Below are positions 1 to 10,135 of a DNA stretch of 64,000 bases, one piece after another. This stretch comes from Rachicladosporium sp. CCFEE 5018 (Eukaryota; Ascomycota; Dothideomycetes; Cladosporiales; Cladosporiaceae): NCBI GenBank assembly GCA_002077045.2, contig KZ111173.1, positions 124,001 through 188,000 on the forward strand, given 5' to 3'. The notes under the pieces are model-generated. The model ran no database searches and had not been told where the DNA came from. It was given only the letters and a program-made list of their open reading frames with translations. A program made the position numbers and the translations under genes. Position 1 is the first letter of the stretch. Every line of letters begins with the position of its first letter.

Positions 1-2
1 GT

Positions 3-1562
3 GACTTGGGCGACAGTTCAACGGCGCTACACATCGCAGCTTCGCTATGCTCTTCCAGAACGTGTGGAGTCCTACTCTGGGCTGGTGCGGATGTACTTGC
101 CAAGATGAAAGTGACTCCAACTCATGCCGCACATGTCTCCGTGAGCGATTGCTGCGACGAAGCGCTACGTGACCTCATACGACAAGACATCGACAACCTC
201 GAGATGTATTCAAATATCTTGAGATGCTTCAATCAGCTGAAGTATGGCTTCAAGGACCACAGGAAGCCTTTAGTATGGCAGATCAAGTCAAGGATTGCCG
301 CTGTAGGCACATCTGGCACATTCAAGAAGCTGTGCGCTGCCTTTGACCGCGAACCAGGCCGCAGTAGCCAACGCCTTCGTGTTCACGATTGCGGCGATGA
401 GGAATGTCCGTTCGCCAAGCTGAACACAAGTCCAGCTCAAGTCGATTCCGGAAACGATTCGCCTAGCAAACGACCAGTTCATGGCGTCGGCGCAGACCGT
501 GCAGCGAGTTGTCATGCGCAATCTTCGACGAAACGTCGCCATCGTGGTCAGTCTGGTTCTGATGAGCATGCTGAAGCTGGAGCTAGCATTCCTACCCCAA
601 TACCAGCCGAGCGTATCAATGAAAACACATCAGTCTCGCTGCCTCGAAATGTCGATTATCTCGCTCAGATACAGTCTCACATGGAGACCACAGCACGCCA
701 GAGCGCACATGAACCTGTAGCACCGCGCAGCGAATATCGATATACGAGTGATCATGCTCGCGGCTCCAACAACGCGCTTAGGAACCAAACGCTTGGCGTC
801 TGGCTCGACAGTGTCGCCGAGCAGCTGCCTCAACAAGCCACAACTACGATTCAAGCTCAGTACATTCATGGGTTGCCCGCTGGCGCTGGAGCTTTAACAG
901 TTGACCTTGATAACCCAGGTCTTGATCAGGTTGTATTTGGTACCACCAACAGACGGCGACGCGGACAGGCTTCTGACCATGCTCGAACCTCTGCTCTGCT
1001 CTCGGCGATCCCCGAGACAACTATGTTCGGCAGCAGTGCGTTACCTGGTCAAACCTCCGTCCATCGTCTCGTACCGGCAAGCTTCGCACACAGTCCCGTC
1101 CTGTCTGCGCCTAGCGCCGGACTGCCGAGTCTCTACTCTGGTGGTGCGACCGCCGACCACTCACCTTGGTTCCCTTTCACACCTGATGCGCCGACTGACG
1201 AACACATAGTGGCGATCGACAACGCGCTGGAGTCTCGAGCCGCGACGCAGGCACTGGAAGAAGCTTGTGCCCAGGTCAATGCCATTCTCATTCCAATGCA
1301 CCAAGGTCATGCTCTCAAGCACGATGATGAGCGTGCATCTCCTTCTGTCGACCGCGCCGATGCAGTTGCCATGCTTGCGAGCCCTACCCGAGAGGCTGCG
1401 ACAGTCCCTCCCGCTGAGCCCTTAGCGTCGACATCGTCTGACAAGCGTAAGCGGCAAGGTTTCTATGGTGCCGATGGGCTGAGCAGACTGCAATCAGTAA
1501 CCCCACCGAATGTCTCCGTCTGGGACCGGGTTCGAGCTATCGAGCGATATGAGACGATGTAG
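3..1562 (+). CDS. Ankyrin-repeat protein, C-terminal part (5' partial)
   Basis: The reading frame is open from the window edge to TAG at 1560-1562, so the gene starts outside the window. The first 45 or so residues contain an ankyrin-like unit (TALHIAAS, then a VLLWAGADV stretch and a TPTHAAH stretch). The remaining 460 or so residues have no domain I recognise. They are rich in Ser, Ala, Pro and Thr and contain basic patches (SSTKRRHRG near 175, DKRKRQG near 480) that could be nuclear localisation signals. Ankyrin repeats mediate protein contacts, so a nuclear scaffold or regulator is possible. An APSES-type cell-cycle factor was considered because those also carry ankyrin repeats, but the DNA-binding part would lie upstream and the usual C-terminus is not evident. 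Coding status is well supported by the 1.5 kb open frame; function is unknown. Confidence 0.7.
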   Translation, partial: DLGDSSTALHIAASLCSSRTCGVLLWAGADVLAKMKVTPTHAAHVSVSDCCDEALRDLIRQDIDNLEMYSNILRCFNQLKYGFKDHRKPLVWQIKSRIAAVGTSGTFKKLCAAFDREPGRSSQRLRVHDCGDEECPFAKLNTSPAQVDSGNDSPSKRPVHGVGADRAASCHAQSSTKRRHRGQSGSDEHAEAGASIPTPIPAERINENTSVSLPRNVDYLAQIQSHMETTARQSAHEPVAPRSEYRYTSDHARGSNNALRNQTLGVWLDSVAEQLPQQATTTIQAQYIHGLPAGAGALTVDLDNPGLDQVVFGTTNRRRRGQASDHARTSALLSAIPETTMFGSSALPGQTSVHRLVPASFAHSPVLSAPSAGLPSLYSGGATADHSPWFPFTPDAPTDEHIVAIDNALESRAATQALEEACAQVNAILIPMHQGHALKHDDERASPSVDRADAVAMLASPTREAATVPPAEPLASTSSDKRKRQGFYGADGLSRLQSVTPPNVSVWDRVRAIERYETM

Positions 1563-2112
1563 TGTTAATACCAGCCTGCTGCTCTACAGACAGGCTGAGG
1601 GCCTTTCGGACACCCTGTACTATCTCCTCTCCTGGGAGAGTCTGAAACGCTCGTTCGCTCTGATTCACGCACACACGACAGCGGAGCCACGACGCTGCAT
1701 GGAGAAGAGAAGAGCCAGTGGCTACTGATTACTCTATCAATTTCAGTAGCTCTCCGGGATGCAGCTGTTCATGGTGGCACTACCCCAACTGAAGTAAGAG
1801 GAGCGGTCCCAGCGGACCAGATGTCAGGAGTAACGAGTGTACTAATCAATCTCTTTGCGTCATGGGAGGCTAGCAAGTGATACCCTTTTGAGCGATTTAT
1901 CGAACCCTTTACAGCGATTTGGGAGCGATGCATAATGTCTTAAGGCAACGCAACAACCGCGAGGTCGATGTGGAGGCAGGTATATAATGTACATGGAAGA
2001 TACATGATGGCCTCCCTCTCTCCAAGACCGGCCAATCGGAGACCGACGCTGCCCAAGTATCTGCGTGGAAGCTTTACGACTTCATAATATGTCGTCGAGA
2101 TCATCTCACCAT
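1563..2112. other. Intergenic, convergent 3' flanks
   Basis: This stretch lies between the 3' ends of the ankyrin gene and the GH17 gene. Only short open frames overlapping in several frames are present, and I see no gene, repeat or RNA. Confidence 0.5.
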
Positions 2113-3975
2113 TCAGTACGCCTTGCTCAGTGTCTTCCCTCCACAGTCCGGAATCATCAATCCAGTCTTCACATTTCTTCCCTCGTCTATCAAACCCCAC
2201 TTGCTCTCCCACCTCTTCGTCCCGTTATCAAACTGATGCTTCCACGGCTCATCGAACGCCTCGAACCAGAAGAAAGTCGTGCCATTGACTAGACTTTGGC
2301 AGACGAAGCCATCCATGAAAGCGTTAAGGTTCTCGATACTTGCCACAGCACCAGCAGTGTCGTTCGGGCAGGTTCCGCTGGCATCGCCGCAGTCATTGCC
2401 GCCTTCGCTCGGCCAGCCGACCTCCGAGATGATGCTTTTGGGCCATGTTGCTGCGCCGGTAGCAGCGGTCGTAGTGAGCTGAGCATCATGTGTCTGCCAG
2501 AACTCCCACGTCCAGTTAGGTGCTACGTCCGGAGTCAGACCTGCGAAGAAAGGGTGCACGTTCGCCATCACGATGTCAGAGGATAAAGCGAGCTCGGCAG
2601 TCCAGTCATCTCCAAGATCTGACGTTGCAACTGGAAGTGTGAGTCCGAGATTGGTAAGGTTCGTACGCACTTCGGAAAGAATGCCAGCAAGGTTCGTGAT
2701 TGGCATGTCCCCTCGGAACAATATCTCATTCCCTATGATCAGGCCAGCGAAGTGGTCAGATGGGTATGTGTGCAGTATCGTGTACATCTGAGCAAGTTGT
2801 CGGTCATTGGACGTCTGGTTGTTATCCAACCAGACGCCGAGCCAGATTTGAAGTGTGGCGTTAAGTTGAAGTAAGTTGATGGCCTCGAGTACCATCTCGG
2901 TCTGATTGCAATCAGTCCCATAAAGGCGCACAGCTGGCGTGAGCTGGGAGAGCATCGCAATATCAAGGGTGATGTTGTTCTGATCGGGCGGTACTGTGAG
3001 GCATGCAGGATACTGTGCATTGAGAGGCGTGTAGTCCATCCCAGGGAAGACTCTATGAAGCGCCTTGTTATTCAACAGCGACTGCACCTGCGAGGAGGAA
3101 AAGTCGTAGACTCCTGCTGCAGAAGTGGAGATAGCACCATGGCTACTCGCGGAGCTACCATGACTAGACTTCTTCGATGCAAGCACACCTCCAACAGCCC
3201 CGCCCACTGCACCTGCAATGACTAGGAGAGCTATGATGGCGCCAATGAGCCATTTCATTCGCTTCTTGCTGTGACTTTGCTCGTCCAGCCAATCACTCCT
3301 CTCAGCTTTCGAGCTGGCGTTAATGAATTCAGACGCGGGTAGTGGCGCATTTGAGTGTCTGCCACCCTCGACTCCCTCGAAGTCATTCCGATCAGCAGCC
3401 GGACTTTGGCGATCACGATAGGTTGGTCGATCATAGCTTATGGGGTTCTCATCTCGCTGCGAGGGAAAGGACGAAGCGGGCTTGTGTGTAAACCCTCTTG
3501 GTTGAACATTGTCGTAGCTACCGTAGCCGTCGTCCCTGGTTACCCTTGGAGACGCTCTTCGAGACTGCTCGTAAGTCCGATCTGCGAATGGTATGGCCGC
3601 TGGAGCTCCGACCGGCGACAATTGCTTCCTCCTGACCGGAGATGGCGACTGGCGTGGTAGAGTGCCGTTGTGATCCATCAACGGTGTGGTTGAGCTCGCA
3701 GACTCTTCATGCCGATGCATCGGCACACTAGCTGGTGGCGGTGACTGTCCAGACAGAACGTCCCGCCCATGAGGTCGCCAATATCTGCGTTCGGGTGTTG
3801 ACGAGCGAGACCGTGGCGCACCACCGCCATATAAATTATCGATGTCCCGGAATGCGTTACCGAAGTCAGGAACTTTTGACTCTGCTGCTAGTGAGGCCGC
3901 GGCGCCGTGCCAGGCTGGTCGTTCAGATCTCGGTTGCGGGTAGCCATATTGATGTCTTGGTGGCGCAGGTGCCAT
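2113..3975 (-). CDS. btgC: Membrane-anchored GH17 glucan endo-1,3-beta-glucosidase (BtgC-type)
   Basis: A cell-wall beta-1,3-glucan hydrolase or transglycosylase of family GH17. The ATG at 3973-3975 gives 620 residues starting MAPAPPRHQYGY; an ATG three codons upstream is also in frame. Residues 1 to about 240 form a Ser/Pro/Arg-rich cytoplasmic region. One hydrophobic segment (WLIGAIIALLVIAG and on, about 242-266) follows a basic KKRMK, giving a type II signal anchor. The rest is the GH17 barrel: the acid/base Glu is in IIGNEILFRGD and the nucleophile Glu in ISEVGWPSEGG, with several N-glycosylation sequons. The single uninterrupted exon and this layout match fungal BtgC-like enzymes, which act in wall remodelling at the plasma membrane. 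The gene converges on the ankyrin gene. The family call is secure; the exact paralogue name is by analogy. Confidence 0.9.
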   Translation of the reverse strand: MAPAPPRHQYGYPQPRSERPAWHGAAASLAAESKVPDFGNAFRDIDNLYGGGAPRSRSSTPERRYWRPHGRDVLSGQSPPPASVPMHRHEESASSTTPLMDHNGTLPRQSPSPVRRKQLSPVGAPAAIPFADRTYEQSRRASPRVTRDDGYGSYDNVQPRGFTHKPASSFPSQRDENPISYDRPTYRDRQSPAADRNDFEGVEGGRHSNAPLPASEFINASSKAERSDWLDEQSHSKKRMKWLIGAIIALLVIAGAVGGAVGGVLASKKSSHGSSASSHGAISTSAAGVYDFSSSQVQSLLNNKALHRVFPGMDYTPLNAQYPACLTVPPDQNNITLDIAMLSQLTPAVRLYGTDCNQTEMVLEAINLLQLNATLQIWLGVWLDNNQTSNDRQLAQMYTILHTYPSDHFAGLIIGNEILFRGDMPITNLAGILSEVRTNLTNLGLTLPVATSDLGDDWTAELALSSDIVMANVHPFFAGLTPDVAPNWTWEFWQTHDAQLTTTAATGAATWPKSIISEVGWPSEGGNDCGDASGTCPNDTAGAVASIENLNAFMDGFVCQSLVNGTTFFWFEAFDEPWKHQFDNGTKRWESKWGLIDEGRNVKTGLMIPDCGGKTLSKAY

Positions 3976-5079
3976 GATGAGCAAGACTGGGAGGGTATCG
4001 ACTACCTGCCGTACGACTGATCAGGGCAGCTCGACCGAGCAGCTGCGATCAATCCACACACCCGGAGCGTTCAGGACAAAATGCTCAGTTGTAGCTGGCG
4101 CCAGTTTGACGTTCTTCAACGCCGGCATGTGTCGACGTTCGTTGTCACGACTTGAGATTCAAAATCCCAGGCAATGTAATTGGAGGTATCGACTATCAAC
4201 GCGTGAGACAGCGGTTGTAGAGGAAATCCGTAGCCTTCTGATCGCGTTATTTGTTCGTGGGCGACTCAAGGCTGAGGCCTGGTGTTGCGTCGAAGTTGTT
4301 GTAGCGATCTCGCTGTGCCACAGGACGACCACTGCCAATGGACCACGAACACAGACTGAAGAGCTCTATCGCACGCCAACAGTCCTGGCGATTAATCAAA
4401 GTAGCGTCTGCGTCGGTTTCTGTGACACCGATTTGGTGGCGGACCAGCACATTTGCTGACTGTGTTGACCACGGCAACGGTAGCGCGGGGGAATTGTCGC
4501 ACAAGACACTACTCGATGGTTCCATTGTTGCCGTTGCGCCTCGACATGACTGCTACTACGACTTTCGACCCTATCGCGAGTCGAAACCACGCACTGTTGA
4601 GCAGGTCACAGATGGCGGACGCTGATGGTTGTCAAGATCACAAATGTTACTTGATGTTGATGTTGACGTGGAGAGCCCCACTCCTGTGCTGCTGATCGAC
4701 CACATGCTTAGGTACTGAGGTACATGACAACAGGTATTGGTTTATCAGGGAGAGGGAAACTTCTCTCCTCTAGGCGCTGGATCGTGAAGCGACAGAGCAT
4801 GTAGGATTGCGGTTCGTGAGCATGATGACAGATTGAGAGCGTACTCGCATCCGCTGCACGGCATGTGTCGGATCTGGCCCCAAAAGAAACGGACGAACAA
4901 GCTTGTCGCAAGCTTCTCAGCCCCGAGCTGAGGTGCTACAAGCATGGTTGGGTACTTGTATTAAAGGCACGGCTGTCGCTGAGAAAGCAAACGCCAGATC
5001 CTCCACTTATGTCCGGTGGAGGTCGCGGGGACTCCATCAGCGAACATCGACCGCCGCATACGAGGAATTACGGCCCAGC
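3976..5079. other. Intergenic, divergent promoter region of GH17 and P450 genes
   Basis: About 1.1 kb between two divergently transcribed genes, so it should hold both promoters. The open frames here are short and overlap on both strands. I see no convincing gene. The P450 frame stays open upstream to 4903 but that part does not look like P450 sequence. Confidence 0.5.
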
Positions 5080-6642
5080 ATGTTTTCAACGTCTACATTC
5101 ACAAGCGTGACAGTACTTGTACTTTCCTCATACGCTGTCTACAGCCTTACAAAGCTGTTCTACCGCATCTTCCTCCATCCTGTTGCGCACTTCCCGGGAC
5201 CTCGACTGGCGGCGGCGACATATCTCTACGAAGCTTACTACGACGTCTGGAAAGACGGACAATTCCTTTTCCATCTCGACGCGCTACATGATCAGTACGG
5301 CCCAGTCATCCGTGTGTCTCCAGATGAGATCCACGTGAGAGACTCAGAGTGGTTCCATACACTATACACAGGTCCAGGCCATGTCAGGGACAAATGGGCT
5401 CGCTCAATCCGAGCCAACGGCTCACCTGGCGCCGTGGCGAGTGCTCCCAGTCACGATTACCACAGGCTGCGACGCTCTGCGTTGAACCCCTACTTCTCGA
5501 GAAAGGCGATCGACGAGCTAGAGCATGACATTCAGCAAAAAGTCGACAAGATGTGCACTCGAATCTCACGTGAGTATGCAAGTACCGGACTTCAACTCAA
5601 GCTTGGAACAGCATTCACGGCTCTGACGATGGATGTCATCACGTCCTATTGCTTTGGCAAGAGCCAGGGTTGTCTTGATGAAGCCGACTTCGCACCAGCC
5701 TGGAAGAGGCTCATGACGGCAGCGTTCAACATCACTCCCATAGCTAAACACTTTCCCATCGTGATGCGAATCAGGGGGGCTATTCCACCATGGGTTGTAG
5801 TCCGCCTTGCTCCCTATATGTCAGGATTCGTTGAGGTGCGACAGGATATCCACGCACAAGCCGCGGCGTTGATTGCCGAGAATGCAGGGAGATGTGGTAC
5901 TTCGACAGAAGACAAAGGTGAGAAGGCCAAAACGGTCTTCCACGGCATCCTTAAAGCAGCAATTCCAGACGAGGAGAAGACAGTGCAAAGAATGGCCGAC
6001 GAAGCATTCGTGCTCATCATAGCTGGCGCAGAAACAACCGCAAAGGTGCTAACGACCACCCTTACACATGTGCTTCAAGATCCAAAGTTGATGCATCGAC
6101 TTCGGGCGGAGATCAGTGCCGTTACTACAGATGGACAGCCACTATCGTCCCGTCAGCTTGAGAACATTCCATTGTTCAAAGCAGTGATCCAGGAGGGTCT
6201 TCGCGTCGCAGGTCCCGTTACAAACCGACAGATGCTCATGGCTCCGAACGAAGATTTGCGCTACACCAGTCGTGATGGATCACACGACGTCGTCATTCCG
6301 CGTGGTACAGCGATTTCCATGACGATTCGCAGTGTTCTCAATGACCCTGCGATCTTTCCCAATCCTGGCAAATTTGACCCAGAACGCTGGCTGCGCGCGA
6401 CAGAGCAGGGCGTGCGGCTAGACCGGTATCTTGTGACGTTTTCAAAAGGCTTGAGGGCGTGTGTTGGCATGAATCTCAGTCAGTGCGAGTTGTACCTCGG
6501 GGTGGCTGCGCTGATCACCCGGTTCGACATGACGCTGGAAGACTTTGACTACGAGCGGGATTTGAAGATCATCAAAGATCACTTTGTTGGCGCTCCAAGC
6601 AAGGAGGCGAAGGATGTCAGGGTCCACGTGGTGGACAGATGA
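5080..6642 (+). CDS. Cytochrome P450 monooxygenase
   Basis: A microsomal heme-thiolate monooxygenase of 520 residues, the usual length. The start at 5080 (MFSTSTFTS) was chosen because a hydrophobic N-terminal anchor follows directly, then the proline-rich hinge HFPGPRLAAA; the open frame upstream lacks P450 features. Diagnostic motifs occur in order: I-helix AGAETTAK, K-helix EGLR, FDPERW, and the heme loop FSKGLRACVG with the Cys ligand. The N-terminal pattern (YRIFLHPVAHFPGP, then YGPVIRVSPDEIHV) resembles the fungal trichodiene-oxygenase-like (CYP58 and relatives) group, which oxidises terpenoids and other hydrophobic substrates; the real substrate cannot be told. It is followed on the same strand by a Zn2Cys6 regulator, a sugar-type transporter and a 2OG oxygenase. 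No intron is needed. Confidence 0.93.
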   Translation: MFSTSTFTSVTVLVLSSYAVYSLTKLFYRIFLHPVAHFPGPRLAAATYLYEAYYDVWKDGQFLFHLDALHDQYGPVIRVSPDEIHVRDSEWFHTLYTGPGHVRDKWARSIRANGSPGAVASAPSHDYHRLRRSALNPYFSRKAIDELEHDIQQKVDKMCTRISREYASTGLQLKLGTAFTALTMDVITSYCFGKSQGCLDEADFAPAWKRLMTAAFNITPIAKHFPIVMRIRGAIPPWVVVRLAPYMSGFVEVRQDIHAQAAALIAENAGRCGTSTEDKGEKAKTVFHGILKAAIPDEEKTVQRMADEAFVLIIAGAETTAKVLTTTLTHVLQDPKLMHRLRAEISAVTTDGQPLSSRQLENIPLFKAVIQEGLRVAGPVTNRQMLMAPNEDLRYTSRDGSHDVVIPRGTAISMTIRSVLNDPAIFPNPGKFDPERWLRATEQGVRLDRYLVTFSKGLRACVGMNLSQCELYLGVAALITRFDMTLEDFDYERDLKIIKDHFVGAPSKEAKDVRVHVVDR

Positions 6643-7249
6643 CCTCCCTTACCACAAAGAGCACCAGAAGGGATTTGAGTAGGTATGCTTGATCATCTGT
6701 GGACGAGCGCCTGTGTGTCAGCCCAATGCTCCATGTAGCAAGTCGAGCATACACCCGCTTCTCCAGAAGTCTGAAGGCTCTCCTGTGCAATTATAAGTGC
6801 TCCTGCAACGGTAAGTATTGGAGGGTCATAATCGTAAAAGTTCCCGGTCGAGGACAAAAGTACGACTGCCTAGTTCACTCTCTCGTCGACGTTGCCTGTC
6901 AATCTGCGTTTCGCACGTGCGCTTGTAGTATCACAGGAACGTCTTCAAGCCATTCGAGATGCGGAGGTAGTGCTTGACATTAAGTCGATAGTCATTAGAG
7001 AAACGCAGCGTGACGCACACAGCTCCATGGTGTGTCGAAAGTCTGACCGGTAGACTTGGCATCTCTGACTTCGATTGCCGAGGGCAACAGTCGACGCGAC
7101 AAGTGATCGCTCTACCACAATAATCGTAGGACTATCGATATCCCGTGTCACACCATCTCTTAGTAGGGTTCACATCCAATGACGCGCTCATTCCCCGAGC
7201 ACATCGTACATATTGAAATTAGAGCCGAAAGTGGCTGCGAGCCTCTAAG
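6643..7249. other. Intergenic upstream of the Zn2Cys6 gene
   Basis: About 600 bases between the P450 stop and the regulator start. Only short frames are present; it presumably holds the promoter of the transcription factor gene. No repeat or RNA was seen. Confidence 0.5.
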
Positions 7250-9737
7250 ATGGAAGCCGAAAGCCGCCCGGCGGACCACGAGACGGAAAAGAAAGACCAC
7301 GACGAGAAGCGCGAGAAACGCACAAGTCGTGCATGCTTGACCTGCAGGAAACGCAAGTCCGCCTGCGATCTGTATGTGATCCCTTTGAGGTCTCATCCTG
7401 CTCAGCATCCCCCATTACCAAGTTGCCGACCCGAGCGGTGTTTGGCCTGTTCGAGCAATCACCGACCTGCACCTGTTGACTGACATTCGGGCAGACCTGT
7501 ACTAGACGGAGTCACTACAACGCCATGCAAGCGTTGCAAGACAACAGGCCAGGAATGCGTCATCGGATCTAGCAACCGAGGCGGACGCCGCGAGAGGCGC
7601 AAGACGCATCAATCGATCAGCGAGTCGGCGGATGGAGGAGATGTGTCGTGGCAGACTTGTACGTGATTTTCTCAAATATGACCTATATCGCGGCAGTCTA
7701 GCTGACATTACAGAAGCTGCAAGAGACGAGCAGATCCTGCGTGCAGACAAAACACAGCACGGCGCAGACGAGACGCTATACTCGACGAGCAATCTTGGGG
7801 ACAATGCTGCGACTCAGCCTGTCGCAAACGCACCATTACCCATGCCCACCGTCTACCTAGATCCAGCCTTGAGCGCTCCTGTAGCCGCCGGTGGCGGATC
7901 TAGCCTGCTGAACACCGTCAGCTCACGTGTGACAAGGGACTCTACGCCCGGTTCTGGCATGTTCAGTGGCAATGATCTACAGAATCCAAGCGATGCACTG
8001 GGCATTCTTGCACAGATTGCCAGCAATGGAGATAACGCGAACTCATACTACTATCAGAACAACGACGCCAATACAGGCGCCAATGCGCACGTCATAGATT
8101 ACCCACTGGTTCGCGACGGCAGACTCTCTGTATCCAAGATCGGTTCACTTATGCAACGATACAAGCTATTATACCACCCGTACTTCCCAATTGTTCCGGC
8201 GACGGCTTTAGATATCTCGAATCTTGCCCCACTTGCTCGCGACGAGTCTCACCTACTGACCGCAATTTTGGTCATAGCCTCTCGCGACTTGGTTGATGAT
8301 CCGAATGTTTTCGTTGCATGTACAGAGCACATGCGGGCGCTTGTCTCTACACTTTCAGCTGGCGGCCCGAGCAATGTTGCTTGTGTGGAGGCGTTGCTAT
8401 TGCTAGCCGAATGGGCGCCATACACATCTCGTTCAGACGCTGGTCATGTGGGCCGCGGCGAAGAGGATCGAGAAGCCTGGATGCATGTCGGGATTGCACT
8501 ACGCATCGGCTACTTCCTAGGACTAGACCGCTATTCATTTGCAGTCCGTGGCGACGATGTACGAGATCCTCAGTGGCAGCGGAAGCGGCTAGTATGGACA
8601 TCTTGCTACATCAGCGACCGCCAGATCAGCATTCGCCTTGGTAGAGCGTTCTGGTCTCGTGGGCCAGGACCATTGACAACGCTTCGCAAAGAGGACTTCC
8701 CAATGCTTGCCCCACTCAAACCGGGCGACGAGGACCACGCGAGTATCTTCCAAGCGACGCTTGAGCTTACTTTGCTGTTCTCGAATGTGCATGACGTGTT
8801 GTACTCAAATCCTGGCAACAGCATGCGCAGTCATCTGAGTGGTGGTTATATCAAATACATTGACGACTTCCGCAGTGCGATCGTAAGTCATGTCACAGTG
8901 GCGAGCGAGGGATTGCGTGCTAACGAGACACAGTATGGCTGGAAATCGGTCTGGGGCACACTGACCTGCTCACCAGCGCTCAAGGCATCACTCCTGATGT
9001 CGTACGACTACCTACGACTGTATACTGTTGCATTCGCCTTCCACATGAATGTAATGCAGATATCGAACGACAAGCGATCGAGCAATCCTGCACCCGGTCG
9101 AGTCTTCTACAACAATGTGGGGGCAGTCGGAGATGCCAGATTCATCTACGAAGGCTTAGATGCTGCGAAGAGCCTACTGAGCATGATCAACACATTCGTT
9201 GATCCCGAGCAATCACTGCGGTACATGCCACTTCGTTTCTACCTGTACTCGATCTATAGCGGTGTCTTCCTATACCGAGCTAGATGCGTGGGCGTGCTGG
9301 CAGCAGACGAGGAAGTATCTGTGCGTGCTATGATCCAGGAGACCGTCAATAGGCTCGAAAGGTCTGGCCTGGGACCTCAACATCCAGGATCCCGCTACTC
9401 TCGGCTTCTACGCCTACTGTGGGATAAAGTCGAGCGTAAGGATCGTAAAGAAAGGGCCAACACTGCTACGCTACAGAATCCATATCGGCCGGGCAGCATC
9501 TCTGGCGCACCTGCATCTGTCGGAGCACTGTCGCAAGACTCACCCGCATTAACAGAACCCATGGGCGAGTTCTCGTGGACGGACCTCGACGCGATTGGCA
9601 ACTTCGCTGTCAATGGTGGCAGTGCGGCTATTGCGAACGATGCGGAGTGGTGGTCCGGCTTCCTACCGGCGGACAGCACCAACTTTCTGTTCGATACCTT
9701 ACCCGGTATGGACGACTGGAGTGCTGGGCTCCAGTGA
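7250..9737 (+). CDS. Zn2Cys6 transcription factor with fungal-specific middle homology domain
   Basis: A fungal binuclear-zinc-cluster regulator. Proposed coding exons are 7250-7371, 7495-7658 and 7717-9737, giving 768 residues. The zinc cluster is split by intron 1: exon 1 ends with the first three cysteines (ACLTCRKRKSACDL) and exon 2 supplies TPCKRCKTTGQECV. Intron 2 (GTACGT donor at 7659) ends in a CAGAAG tandem acceptor. Using the first AG creates TAA at the junction; using the second restores frame into SARDEQIL. The long third exon carries the fungal-specific regulatory domain (YHPYFPIVPA, IALRIGYFLGLDR, KRLVWTSCYISDRQISIRLGRA) and an acidic, Asp/Trp-containing C-terminus that could activate transcription. 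Its position between a P450 and a transporter suggests a local pathway regulator, which is inference. Confidence 0.88.
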
Positions 9738-10135
9738 TGAGACCTGCCGACCAAGGGCTTGGCGACAAGGAACCTGGGCATCGGCAATTGCTCGCATTCG
9801 GCAAGCCCCTCCACACTTGCGATCCTTGTTCTCCGCACTTCGTCGCTCCCACCTCCACGGTGCGACCCACACCAGACCTGGGGCATCATGCAAGCCGGCA
9901 TCGACGTACGTCGGTGGCACGCATAGTATTCAACATGGGTAGGTTAATCAGCTCAACACCTTGCCGGGCGGCGTTTGCTTGATCAAGCGAAGTATAGGCG
10001 TGGCAGATTTTTGGTACACATACAATAGTGTTCCTTGGGCTGCCATCGCTTCGCCTTCACACTTTCCACTACATTGTCCGGTGTTCACCTCTGAGGGACA
10101 AGCTTGCGATTGACCTAGAGCCTCCATCTGCAACG
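9738..10135. other. Intergenic upstream of MFS transporter
   Basis: About 400 bases between the regulator stop and the transporter start. No gene or repeat was recognised; it is likely the transporter promoter. Confidence 0.5.
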
